Assembly: GCA_016296345.1 (NCBI GenBank)
Contig: JAEDJL010000036.1
Span: 1-22,387 of the forward strand
DNA: 22,387 bases
Origin: Bacteroidales bacterium
GTDB taxonomy: Bacteria; Bacteroidota; Bacteroidia; Bacteroidales; P3
Direction: 5' to 3'
In this document: piece after piece, positions 8,608 to 16,073 of the stretch
Layout: each line of letters begins with the position of its first letter
Position numbering within the stretch: the first letter of the stretch is position 1
Position numbers and translations under genes: made by a program
Notes under the pieces: model-generated
The model's input: only the letters and a program-made list of their open reading frames with translations
The model's database searches: none
Told to the model about the DNA's origin: nothing

Positions 8608-9363
8608 TTACCATACTATTTCTTTGCTTTGGAACACAGGTCCTTCGGTACAGGTGCATCTGTGTCCGCTTGTGGTTTGTTGAACACAGCAAAGACAAGC
8701 TCCTATGCCGCAAGCCATTTTGTTTTCCAAAGAAACAAAGCAATCTATATTTCTTTCTTCGCAACTCTTTGCCACAGCTTTCATCATGGGAGTTGGTCCG
8801 CAAGTATAAACTGCGTCAAAGCTCCGGGCAAACACACTGTTTTCGGTTACAAGACCTTGTTCTCCGACGCTGCCGTCCTGAGTTGAAATGAAAACTTCGG
8901 CATACTTTGCAAATTCTGTTGTATCCATCAGTTGGTCTTTGCTTCTGAAACCGAGCAATACTTTGGGTTTTATGTTGATTTGGGCAAACTGCTTTGCCAA
9001 AAACAAAAGCGGAGCTGTTCCAACGCCTCCTCCGACAAGCAAGACGCTCTTTCCCTTGCACTCAAAGCCGTTTCCCAATGGATAAATCATGTTTACCCTT
9101 TCGCCTTTTTTGAGCGTGGAGAGAATATTGGTGCCTTTGCCTGCTTTTTGTATGAGAAGCACCATTTCGTTGTTCGATTTGTCGATGTCGTGTATCGAAA
9201 TAGGGCGGCGAAGCAAGACAGAGTTTGGCTCTTGCACCTTTAATTCGACAAATTGCCCTGCCTTAATTTCGCAAAGCGGTTGTTCACTTTTCAATCTCAG
9301 TTTGAAAAAAGAAGAATTGACTGTTTCGTTTTCCAATACCGTAAAGTCGTTACAATGTTTCAT
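8608..9363 (-). CDS. pyrK: Dihydroorotate dehydrogenase B, electron-transfer subunit
   Basis: 251 residues, the usual length. PyrK carries FAD and a [2Fe-2S] cluster and moves electrons from PyrD to NAD+ in the PyrD2-PyrK2 heterotetramer. Visible motifs are the FAD-binding R-P-I-S (53-56), the NAD-binding GGGVGTAPL (111-119), a CGPTPMM segment, and the cluster ligands Cys218, Cys223, Cys226 and Cys238 (spacing C-x4-C-x2-C-x11-C) just before TEGPVF. It is the first gene of the pyrKD operon, with a TACTTTTG promoter box about 40 nt upstream. Having PyrK beside PyrD means this organism uses the NAD-linked type 1B enzyme. Confidence 0.96.
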   Translation of the reverse strand: MKHCNDFTVLENETVNSSFFKLRLKSEQPLCEIKAGQFVELKVQEPNSVLLRRPISIHDIDKSNNEMVLLIQKAGKGTNILSTLKKGERVNMIYPLGNGFECKGKSVLLVGGGVGTAPLLFLAKQFAQINIKPKVLLGFRSKDQLMDTTEFAKYAEVFISTQDGSVGEQGLVTENSVFARSFDAVYTCGPTPMMKAVAKSCEERNIDCFVSLENKMACGIGACLCCVQQTTSGHRCTCTEGPVFQSKEIVW

Positions 9364-9402
9364 AATTGTGCAATTATGTAAAAAGATTATAATTCAGCAC
9401 TG

Positions 9403-9410
9403 CAAAAGTA
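9403..9410 (-). promoter_or_regulatory. -7 box of the pyrKD operon
   Basis: TACTTTTG on the minus strand, about 40 nt before the pyrK ATG, matches the Bacteroidota TAnnTTTG box. No clear -33 element was found at the usual distance. It lies back to back with the lipoprotein gene's box at 9442-9449. Confidence 0.6.
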
Positions 9411-9441
9411 CGAGAAAATATTCAATTCTATGGATTTTCCA

Positions 9442-9449
9442 TATCTTTG
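9442..9449 (+). promoter_or_regulatory. -7 box of the lipoprotein gene
   Basis: TATCTTTG lies 23 nt before the ATG at 9473, which implies a leader of under 20 nt. No convincing -33 element is visible. It diverges from the pyrKD promoter. Confidence 0.65.
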
Positions 9450-9472
9450 CAGTTCAAAAATCGTTTGAGAAG

Positions 9473-10510
9473 ATGAAAAACAGATTTGAAATATCGGCAT
9501 TGGGGCTTTTGATTTCGGTGCTTTTTTGCATGACAAGCTGCGAAGTAGAGTTCGATCCGAATGAAGATTGGAAGCCTACGACGGTCATTTACGGCTTGTT
9601 GGATCAAGACAGCGACACAACACTCTTGCGTATTCAAAAGGGCTTTCTCGGAAGCGGCAACTATATCGAGTTTGCCAAAGAAAGAGATTCGATTTATTAC
9701 AAAGCCGAAGACATAGATGTGTTTATGGTGTCCTATTATCCTTGGGACAAAGAGACGATTTGCGATACTTTCTTCTTTGATTACAATGAGAGTTACTCAA
9801 AACCCGAAGGCGATTTTTACAATGAGGTTGCTCCCGTATATTGTTGCCGAACTGCGGGAAGATTATCTTACGAAGAAGCGCTCAAAAGAGAATACAAAGT
9901 GATTGTTCGCAACAAACATTCTCTTGAAGAGACATGGGCAACAACTCGTTTGATTGGAGACTATGACATAACCTCACCCGGAAGTATAATGTACTTCGTT
10001 CCCAAAAACGGAAAGAACATCATGACTTGCAGTTGGTACAACCTCAACAGCAGAGTTGAAGCAAACAATTTGGGAACGGTCGCAAAAGTCTATCAACCCA
10101 TAATGAGATTTTATTACAAAGCCGACGGACAAGAGACATATACCGACATCGAATTCGGAACAAAGATAAATACTTCGACGCATTCGGGCTTTGAGTTTAC
10201 CTTTAATATGGATATGGCAGACTTGGTAAACGGAATAAAGAAAAACCTTGCAGAAAAAAAAGGTCATTGTTCTTGGACAAACAGAACAAATGCCTTTGAA
10301 TTGTATATTCAATCGTGCAATTTGGAAATGTACGAATACTATATCAACAGTCTGCAATCGGGAAACGTTTTGAGCGACAAGCCCGTTTATACCAACATTC
10401 AGAACGGTTATGGTTTGTTTGCCGCAAGACGAAGACACATAAAGCACACTTTTACTCAAAATGACGAGAAACTGCTCACCGCAATAGCCGCATTGGAATA
10501 CGGTTTTTAA
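9473..10510 (+). CDS. Lipoprotein, DUF4249-like (Bacteroidota)
   Basis: 345 residues. The N-terminus is a lipoprotein signal: two basic residues, a hydrophobic stretch, then M-T-S-C with Cys23 as the expected lipidated residue. The mature protein begins EVEFDPNEDWKPTTVIYGLL, an opening like that of the Bacteroidota DUF4249 family of outer-membrane-associated lipoproteins, and the late segment VYTNIQNGYGLFAAR also fits. Assignment is from memory of the family, without a search; the function is unknown. The frame is open 128 codons upstream, but that part lies over pyrK, while the ATG at 9473 gives a proper signal and follows a promoter box. No TonB-dependent receptor gene, a frequent neighbour of this family, is adjacent. 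Confidence 0.8.
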   Translation: MKNRFEISALGLLISVLFCMTSCEVEFDPNEDWKPTTVIYGLLDQDSDTTLLRIQKGFLGSGNYIEFAKERDSIYYKAEDIDVFMVSYYPWDKETICDTFFFDYNESYSKPEGDFYNEVAPVYCCRTAGRLSYEEALKREYKVIVRNKHSLEETWATTRLIGDYDITSPGSIMYFVPKNGKNIMTCSWYNLNSRVEANNLGTVAKVYQPIMRFYYKADGQETYTDIEFGTKINTSTHSGFEFTFNMDMADLVNGIKKNLAEKKGHCSWTNRTNAFELYIQSCNLEMYEYYINSLQSGNVLSDKPVYTNIQNGYGLFAARRRHIKHTFTQNDEKLLTAIAALEYGF

Positions 10511-10551
10511 TATTCGGCGGTTGAAAACAATGCTATTTAACAATAAATTAG

Positions 10552-10559
10552 TACCTTTG
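10552..10559 (+). promoter_or_regulatory. -7 box of tig-ychF
   Basis: TACCTTTG lies 47 nt before the tig ATG and matches TAnnTTTG. The -33 element is weak or absent. No hairpin separates it from the preceding lipoprotein gene, so some read-through is possible. Confidence 0.65.
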
Positions 10560-10606
10560 CAAACCAAATTTTAGAGAAAACACAAAAAAAAGACAGGGAT
10601 AAAGAG

Positions 10607-11974
10607 ATGAATGTAACAAAGGAAATGACAGGCGATTTAACTGCCGTCTTAAAGATTGATGTTGTTGCAGCAGATTATTCAGAAGCTGTAACAAAAGAGT
10701 TGAAAGATTACCGCAAGAAAGCAAATATACCGGGATTTCGTCCGGGACAAGTGCCAATGGGAATGATTAAGAAGATGTATGAAAAGTCTGTCAGAGCAGA
10801 ACGCGTTCAGAGAGTTATGTCTGAGGCAATGTACAACTTCATTGACGAAAACAAGTTGCAAATCTTGGGAAGTCCGATGGCAAATAACGAGAAGACACCT
10901 TCGATAGATTGGGACAATCAAACAGATTTTACTTTCTATTTTGACATTGCAATGCAACCCGAGTTTGAGTTAAACCTCACTGACAAAGATGTAACTTACT
11001 ATGAGATTAACCCTACAGACGAAATGTTGGACAAATTTGTTGAAGACATTCAAAAACGTTTCGGCAAATTTGAATCTCCCGAGACCGTTGGCGAAAACGA
11101 TTTGGTGTATGGCGAGGTAATAGAGTTGGATGAAAACGGCGACATCAAAGAAGGCGGAATTATAAGCCGGACTTCAATTTCTGTTGATTTGATTGCGATG
11201 GCTACAATAAAGAAAAAGTTTATCGGAGCAAAGGTAGACGATGTCATTATCTTCAATCTTGCGAAGGCTGTCAAGAACTTGACCGAATTGTCTGCTATTT
11301 TGAGAATAGAAAAAGACAAAGCACGCGACTTCAAATCAGATGTCAAGTTCAAGATTACTTCAATCAGCCGTGTTACAAAGCACGAAATGAACGAAGAACT
11401 CTTCAATATGGCATACAAAGGCAAAGACATCAAAAACGAAGAAGACTTCCGCAAGGCAGCAAAAGAAGACCTTTGCTCAAGCTATGTCTCACAAACTGAC
11501 CGTCAGTTCATGAATGAGGCAAGCAAAGCCTTGGTTGAAAACACCGAGATTGCTCTTCCCGACGAATTTTTGAAACGTTGGTTGATAGAAACCAACACCG
11601 GCAAGCTTGATGAGAAAGAAATCAACGACAACTACAACACTTACAGAGATTCTATCAAGTGGCAGTTGATTGAAAGCAAGATTATCGACACCTACAAGTT
11701 GGAAGTAAGCACCGAAGAGGTGAAGAACTACTTCAAAGATGCCTTGGTACGCAGCTATTTCCCTACACCTTCGGACGCAACCGAAGACCAAATCAAAGAA
11801 ACAGAGGCAGCAGTCGAGAAAATCGCCAACAATATGCTCGAAAACAAAGAACAAAGCCGCAATGTGTACGAGTTCTTGTTTGAACAAAAGATTACAAACA
11901 CTTTGAAAGCCGAAATGAAGCCAAAAACTCAAAGTGTTACAACCGAAGAGTTTGCAAAAATAATCAGCAAGTAA
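10607..11974 (+). CDS. tig: Trigger factor (ribosome-associated chaperone)
   Basis: 455 residues. Trigger factor binds the ribosome near the exit tunnel and shields nascent chains. The N-terminal ribosome-binding domain (about 1-115) holds the signature loop GFRPGQVP at 43-50. A central FKBP-like region (about 155-250) follows, then a long helical C-terminal domain (about 255-450). The Lys or Arg usually present in GFRxGKxP is Gln here, so the loop is slightly altered. The central region lacks the aromatic residues of an active prolyl isomerase as far as I can tell, which is common in this phylum. Its stop codon is 4 nt before the ychF start, so the two are probably translationally coupled. 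Confidence 0.95.
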   Translation: MNVTKEMTGDLTAVLKIDVVAADYSEAVTKELKDYRKKANIPGFRPGQVPMGMIKKMYEKSVRAERVQRVMSEAMYNFIDENKLQILGSPMANNEKTPSIDWDNQTDFTFYFDIAMQPEFELNLTDKDVTYYEINPTDEMLDKFVEDIQKRFGKFESPETVGENDLVYGEVIELDENGDIKEGGIISRTSISVDLIAMATIKKKFIGAKVDDVIIFNLAKAVKNLTELSAILRIEKDKARDFKSDVKFKITSISRVTKHEMNEELFNMAYKGKDIKNEEDFRKAAKEDLCSSYVSQTDRQFMNEASKALVENTEIALPDEFLKRWLIETNTGKLDEKEINDNYNTYRDSIKWQLIESKIIDTYKLEVSTEEVKNYFKDALVRSYFPTPSDATEDQIKETEAAVEKIANNMLENKEQSRNVYEFLFEQKITNTLKAEMKPKTQSVTTEEFAKIISK

Positions 11975-11978
11975 AAGA

Positions 11979-13082
11979 ATGTCATTGAAATGTGGAATAG
12001 TTGGTTTGCCCAATGTGGGCAAATCAACTTTGTTTAATTGCTTGTCGAATGCAAAAGCGGCAGCTGCAAACTTCCCTTTTTGTACCATTGAACCAAACTT
12101 GGGAGTTATCAACGTGCCTGACGAACGTCTCAATGTGTTGGCAGAATTGGTTCACCCGCAACGAATAGTTCCTGCAACGGTTGAAATAGTTGATATAGCA
12201 GGATTGGTCAAAGGTGCAAGCAAAGGCGAAGGACTTGGAAACAAATTCCTTGCAAACATAAGAGAATGCGATGCAATACTCCACGTACTCCGCTGTTTTG
12301 ACGACCCTAATGTGGTTCACGTCGATGGAAGCGTCAATCCGATAAGAGACAAAGAGATTATCGACATCGAACTCCAACTCAAAGACTTGGAAACAATCGA
12401 AAGCCGATATGCCAAAGCCGAAAAAGCAGCAAGAACATCGGGAGACAGAGATGCAAAAATACTCTTTGAGATTTTGAAACGCTACAAGGCAGCCTTGGAA
12501 CAAGGAAAGAGTGCAAGAACAGTCGAGTTTGAAAGCAAAGAAGAAATAAAGCTCGCCAAGGAACTTTGTCTTCTGACCTCAAAACCCGTACTCTACGTCT
12601 GCAATGTAGATGAGGCAAGTGCAAAAGACGGAAATGCCTACACCAAACAAGTGGAAGAAGCAGCAAAAGCCGAAGGTGCAGAGATGCTTATTGTTGCGGC
12701 AAAGATAGAATCGGACATTGCCGAGTTTGAAAGCTATGAGGAGAAGCAGATGTTTCTTTCGGAGCTTGGCTTGGAGCAGTCGGGAGTTGCACGATTGATA
12801 CAAGCGGCATATCACCTTCTCGATTTGCAAACCTTCCTCACCGCAGGCGAACAAGAAGTCAAAGCATGGACTTTCACAAGAGGTTGGAAAGCTCCTCAAT
12901 GTGCAGGAGTGATACACTCAGACTTTGAAAAAGGCTTCATAAGAGCCGAAGTGATAAAGTACAACGACTATGTGAGCCTCAAAAGCGAAGCAGCGTGCAA
13001 AGAAGCAGGCAAGATGAGCGTCGAAGGCAAGGATTACCTTGTGCAAGACGGCGACATAATGCACTTCCGCTTCAACGTCTGA
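11979..13082 (+). CDS. ychF: Redox-regulated ATPase YchF (Obg-like, OLA1 family)
   Basis: 367 residues, full length. It is a ribosome-associated P-loop protein of the Obg family that hydrolyses ATP rather than GTP. It shows the P-loop GLPNVGKST (9-17), the G3 motif DIAGLVKGAS (72-81) followed by GEGLGNKFL, and NVDE at 209-212 in place of NKxD. That altered base-recognition motif explains the ATP preference known for YchF. A coiled-coil insert spans about 130-200 and a TGS domain about 280-367 (IHSDFEKGFIRAEVI and QDGDIMHFRFNV). It is the second gene after tig and is followed by a strong terminator. Confidence 0.97.
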   Translation: MSLKCGIVGLPNVGKSTLFNCLSNAKAAAANFPFCTIEPNLGVINVPDERLNVLAELVHPQRIVPATVEIVDIAGLVKGASKGEGLGNKFLANIRECDAILHVLRCFDDPNVVHVDGSVNPIRDKEIIDIELQLKDLETIESRYAKAEKAARTSGDRDAKILFEILKRYKAALEQGKSARTVEFESKEEIKLAKELCLLTSKPVLYVCNVDEASAKDGNAYTKQVEEAAKAEGAEMLIVAAKIESDIAEFESYEEKQMFLSELGLEQSGVARLIQAAYHLLDLQTFLTAGEQEVKAWTFTRGWKAPQCAGVIHSDFEKGFIRAEVIKYNDYVSLKSEAACKEAGKMSVEGKDYLVQDGDIMHFRFNV

Positions 13083-13104
13083 GAATACAAAGCAGCCTTA
13101 CAGG

Positions 13105-13180
13105 AAAACTATCGGAGGAAAACGCCGACAAAAGTTCTGCAAATGCAGAACAGAAGTCCTTTCCCTCCGATAGTTTTTTT
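13105..13180 (+). terminator. Two-stem terminator after ychF
   Basis: An outer 14-bp stem (13105-13118 with 13164-13177, ACTATCGGAGG core) encloses a second perfect 7-bp hairpin, GTTCTGC-AAAT-GCAGAAC (13134-13151). A run of seven T (13174-13180) ends it. The first strand of the outer stem begins 22 nt after the ychF stop codon. Confidence 0.85.
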
Positions 13181-13209
13181 GTTATCAGCTTACATTGAGT
13201 GCAGTAGAA

Positions 13210-13315
13210 CTACGCTTTTGTCCCTTCTATATAGTATTGCTCAGAAAACAGAACGTCCTGTGACGACATAGGAATACCTGTTTTTGTTTGGTAAAAATTG
13301 AATGGCAAAAGTGTT
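13210..13315 (+). repeat. Intergenic repeat family B, copy B2
   Basis: This aligns with the first half of copy B3 (22197-22305). Shared features are ACGCTTTTG-CCC, TATA, TTGCT, ACGTCCT, ATAGGAATACCTGT and AAATTGAATGGCAAAA. The T-rich second half of family B is missing; a GATAAT palindrome array follows instead. The whole gene-free stretch 13083-13621 holds the ychF terminator, this repeat, the array, family A copy A3 and the nadB terminator, with no supported coding sequence. Confidence 0.78.
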
Positions 13316-13361
13316 CATATTCTCTTCAATTTGTACACTCTTTTCTGCACTACATGCGGTT

Positions 13362-13524
13362 GATAACAGGATTATCAAAATTTTTTTTCTTGTTGATAAT
13401 CGGATTATCACGCTATGATAATCTGATTATCATGGGAAGATAATACCATTATCACGCCAAGATAATACCATTATCTTGCGATGATAATCGGATTATCACG
13501 CCGAAATTTTTTTTGATAATCCTG
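13362..13524. repeat. Symmetrical array of GATAAT-N3-ATTATC palindromes with inverted ends
   Basis: Five 15-bp palindromes of the form GATAATnnnATTATC begin at 13395, 13417, 13439, 13461 and 13483, exactly 22 bp apart. A sixth imperfect one (GATAACAGGATTATC) is at 13362, and a half site GATAATCCTG starts at 13515. Ends CAGGATTATCAAAA (13367-13380) and TTTTGATAATCCTG (13511-13524) are perfect inverted repeats. The whole 158-bp element is centred on the third of the five palindromes. Spacers are 7 bp, often ACGCCAA-like. Confidence 0.92.
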
Positions 13525-13590
13525 TTTTGGCAAAAATAGAAGGGCGATTTGGCAAAATAAAACGGCGAGTTAAATTGGCAAAAAGCCGTC
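13525..13590 (+). repeat. Intergenic repeat family A, copy A3
   Basis: A diverged copy that begins right at the end of the GATAAT element. Positions 13548-13567 match 6-25 of copy A1 exactly, and GGCAAAA words recur three times. Its end runs into the nadB terminator. Confidence 0.7.
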
Positions 13591-13612
13591 CTGCGGTTGC
13601 AAGACGGCTTTT
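13579..13612 (-). terminator. Intrinsic terminator of the atp-nadB operon
   Basis: A perfect 10-bp stem AAAAGCCGTC (13581-13590) pairs with 13603-13612 around a 12-nt loop. On the minus strand it continues into a T run, and it begins 9 nt beyond the nadB stop codon. Confidence 0.87.
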
Positions 13613-13621
13613 CGGGATTTC

Positions 13622-15187
13622 TTATGCTTTTGGCGGATAGTCTATGTTGTAGTGCAGTCCGACGCTTTCTGTGCGGTCGGTTGCCATTTTGATTATCAGG
13701 TAGCTGTTGGCTATGAGGTTTCGCAGCTCGCACAGCTTTGGCGTGAGTACGCTTCGGTTATATAGTTCTTCGGTTTCTTTGTAGATAAGTCCCATTCGCA
13801 CAAAGGCTCTTTGAAGTCTGAGGTTGCTTCTGACGATACCCACATAGTTGGTCATGATTTGCTGCACTTCTTTGACCGATTGGGTGATGAGGCTTATCTC
13901 TTCGTTCAATTCCATTCCCTCGGCGTTCCAATCGGGGATTTGTTCGCAAAAGTCGGTGGTGTGTATCTTGTCTTTTGAGTCTATGAATGCTCTGTGTGAA
14001 TAGACCAAACTTTCCAAAAGTGAGTTTGATGCAAGGCGGTTGGCTCCGTGAAGTCCCGTGCAGGAGCATTCTCCCGAAGCATAAAGGTTGCCGATGCTCG
14101 TTCGGGCATAGCTATCGACCTCTATTCCTCCGCAACCATAGTGTGCCGCAGGTACAATCGGTATCATTTCGTTGGTGATGTTGATTCCTATTTCCAAACA
14201 TTTGGCATAGATGTTGGGGAAGTGTCGCATTATCTCTTCTTTGCTTACAGCCCTGCAATCCAAATACTCATGGTCGTCGCCTCTTCGAGTCATTTCGTTA
14301 TTGACTGCCCTTGCTACTATGTCTCTTGGTGCAAGTGAACCTCTGCTGTCGTACTTTTCCATGAAACTTTCGCCATCGAGGGTTTTCAATATGCCTCCTG
14401 CTCCTCTCATTGCTTCGGTTATGAGGAAGGAAGGCTTTTCTCGAGGATTGTAGAGCGAAGTCGGGTGAAATTGTACGAACTCCATGTGTTTCAACCTGCC
14501 TTTTGCACGGTGTACCATGGCTTGTCCGTCTCCTGTTGCTATGACAGGGCTTGTGGTTGTCGAATATACGTTTCCGTTTCCGCCCGTACAGAGCATTGTT
14601 ACCTTTGCAAGGTAGGTGTCTATGCTGTTTGTTTCGGTGTTGAGTACGTATGCTCCGAAGCATTTGATGTCCTGTCTTCTCCGATTGACTTCTTCTCCCA
14701 AGTGGTGTTGGGTTATCAAATCTACCGTGTACTGGTTTTCTTTCAACTCGATGTTAGGATGTTGCCGAGCTTTCTCTAACAATGCTCTTTCTATCTCGAA
14801 GCCTGTGTTGTCTTGATGGTGCAAAATTCTGAACTCGGAATGGCCTCCTTCTTTGGCAAGGTCGTAAGCTCCCGTCTGCTTTTTGTCAAATTGTGTTCCC
14901 CATTCGACGAGTTCTTTTATCCTGTCGGTCGATTCGGTTATGGTAAGGCGGACGCTTTCTTCATCACACAAGCCTGCACCTGCAATAAGTGTGTCTTTGA
15001 TGTGCTTTTCGTACGAATCGGGTCCGTACATCACTGCTGCAATTCCTCCTTGTGCATATTTTGTCGAGCTTTCCGAGGCTGCGGCTTTGGTAAGTATGCA
15101 AACCTTTCCGTAAGGTGCTACTTTAAGGGCATAGCTTAATCCTGCTATGCCCGAACCTATTACCAAAAAATCTATTCTGTATCGCAT
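13622..15187 (-). CDS. nadB: L-aspartate oxidase
   Basis: 521 residues, normal length. NadB oxidises L-aspartate to iminoaspartate, the first step of de novo NAD synthesis, using FAD with fumarate or oxygen as acceptor. The N-terminal dinucleotide fold GSGIAG is at 11-16. Four residues align with the known active site of the E. coli enzyme: His241 (QFHPTSLY), Arg288 (LAPRDIVARA), His349 (AAHYGCGG) and Arg384 (GANRLASNSL). A helical C-terminal domain covers about 410-521. The start is 3 nt after the atpG stop codon, which makes it the last gene of the ATP synthase operon. nadA and nadC, often adjacent to it elsewhere, are not in the window. Confidence 0.96.
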   Translation of the reverse strand: MRYRIDFLVIGSGIAGLSYALKVAPYGKVCILTKAAASESSTKYAQGGIAAVMYGPDSYEKHIKDTLIAGAGLCDEESVRLTITESTDRIKELVEWGTQFDKKQTGAYDLAKEGGHSEFRILHHQDNTGFEIERALLEKARQHPNIELKENQYTVDLITQHHLGEEVNRRRQDIKCFGAYVLNTETNSIDTYLAKVTMLCTGGNGNVYSTTTSPVIATGDGQAMVHRAKGRLKHMEFVQFHPTSLYNPREKPSFLITEAMRGAGGILKTLDGESFMEKYDSRGSLAPRDIVARAVNNEMTRRGDDHEYLDCRAVSKEEIMRHFPNIYAKCLEIGINITNEMIPIVPAAHYGCGGIEVDSYARTSIGNLYASGECSCTGLHGANRLASNSLLESLVYSHRAFIDSKDKIHTTDFCEQIPDWNAEGMELNEEISLITQSVKEVQQIMTNYVGIVRSNLRLQRAFVRMGLIYKETEELYNRSVLTPKLCELRNLIANSYLIIKMATDRTESVGLHYNIDYPPKA

Positions 15188-15190
15188 TTG

Positions 15191-16069
15191 TTACCCGTTT
15201 AGTGCCTCCGCACCACTGCATATTTCTATTATCTCGTTGGTTATGGCGGCTTGTCTTGCTTTGTTGTAGGTCAATTTCAACTCCTTCAAAAGGTTTTCGG
15301 CATTGTCGGTTGCCTTGTGCATGGATGTCATTCTTGCTCCGTGTTCTGAGGCAAAAGAATCCAAAAAGCATTTGTACATCTGCATTTTTAGCGATTGGGG
15401 AATGATGTTTGAGAGTATCTCCGATTTGTTCGGCTCATATATGTAGTCTTTTTTCTTTGAGGAGTTCTCTTGTTCCGCCGCTTTCAGCTCTATTGGCAAA
15501 AATTGTTCGCATTGCAGTATTTGTGTACTTGCGTTTTTGAATTGGTTGTAGATGATTTCTATTCGGTCATACTTCTTGTCGGTGAAAGTTTCCATGATAA
15601 AATCGGCTACTTTGCTCACATTGTCAAACGAAAGTCTGTCCCAAATATCGTCATCGCCCCCTATGAAGTTGATATTTGTCTGTTTTTTGAAAAAATCCGA
15701 GCCTCTCTTGCCGTAGCTCAGCAAATCGATTTTGATATATCGGTCTTGCTCCTGCCAGAAACCAACTCTCTGCATTGCAGATTTGATAATGTTGGCATTG
15801 AAGCTCGAACACAAGCCTTTGTTTGAGGTAAGAACGACAAGCAACACGGTCTCGGGCTTGCTGTTTCTTGCATAAGGCAGGTCCGAGACATCGTTGTCGC
15901 AAAGGCTTTGAATGATTTCTGTCATTTTTGACGAGTAAGGACGCAACTTTGTGATTGCATTTTGTGATTTTCGCAACTTTGAAGCGGATACCATCTTCAT
16001 TGCACTCGTTATTTGTTGAGTAGAACCAACCGAAGCTATCCTTGTCCTTATCTCTTTCAAATTTGCCAT
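15191..16069 (-). CDS. atpG: F1 ATP synthase gamma subunit
   Basis: 292 residues. Gamma is the central rotor shaft that couples c-ring rotation to catalysis in F1. The conserved N-terminal helix (ANLKEIRTRIASVGSTQQIT, then AMKMVSASKLR) and the C-terminal helix (FASEHGARMTSMHKATDNA and ending SGAEAL) are both present and form the coiled coil inside alpha3-beta3. The frame is open 13 codons further upstream, but the ATG at 16069 gives the conserved MANLKEIR start. It follows the atpA stop codon by 4 nt and precedes nadB by 3 nt. Confidence 0.97.
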   Translation of the reverse strand: MANLKEIRTRIASVGSTQQITSAMKMVSASKLRKSQNAITKLRPYSSKMTEIIQSLCDNDVSDLPYARNSKPETVLLVVLTSNKGLCSSFNANIIKSAMQRVGFWQEQDRYIKIDLLSYGKRGSDFFKKQTNINFIGGDDDIWDRLSFDNVSKVADFIMETFTDKKYDRIEIIYNQFKNASTQILQCEQFLPIELKAAEQENSSKKKDYIYEPNKSEILSNIIPQSLKMQMYKCFLDSFASEHGARMTSMHKATDNAENLLKELKLTYNKARQAAITNEIIEICSGAEALNG

Positions 16070-16073
16070 AATT

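Noticed and set aside
8585..8803. N-terminal extension of PyrD
   Set aside because: It overlaps pyrK, whose Fe-S ligands lie in this stretch; the family start is at 8584.
9089..9472. N-terminal extension of the lipoprotein
   Set aside because: It lies over pyrK on the opposite strand and would bury the lipoprotein signal; the promoter box at 9442 supports the ATG at 9473.
10511..10606. Terminator between the lipoprotein gene and tig
   Set aside because: No stem of useful length followed by T was found in the 96-bp gap.
13362..13524. CRISPR array
   Set aside because: Units are 15-bp palindromes with 7-bp spacers, and the spacers are alike rather than unique; no cas gene is near.
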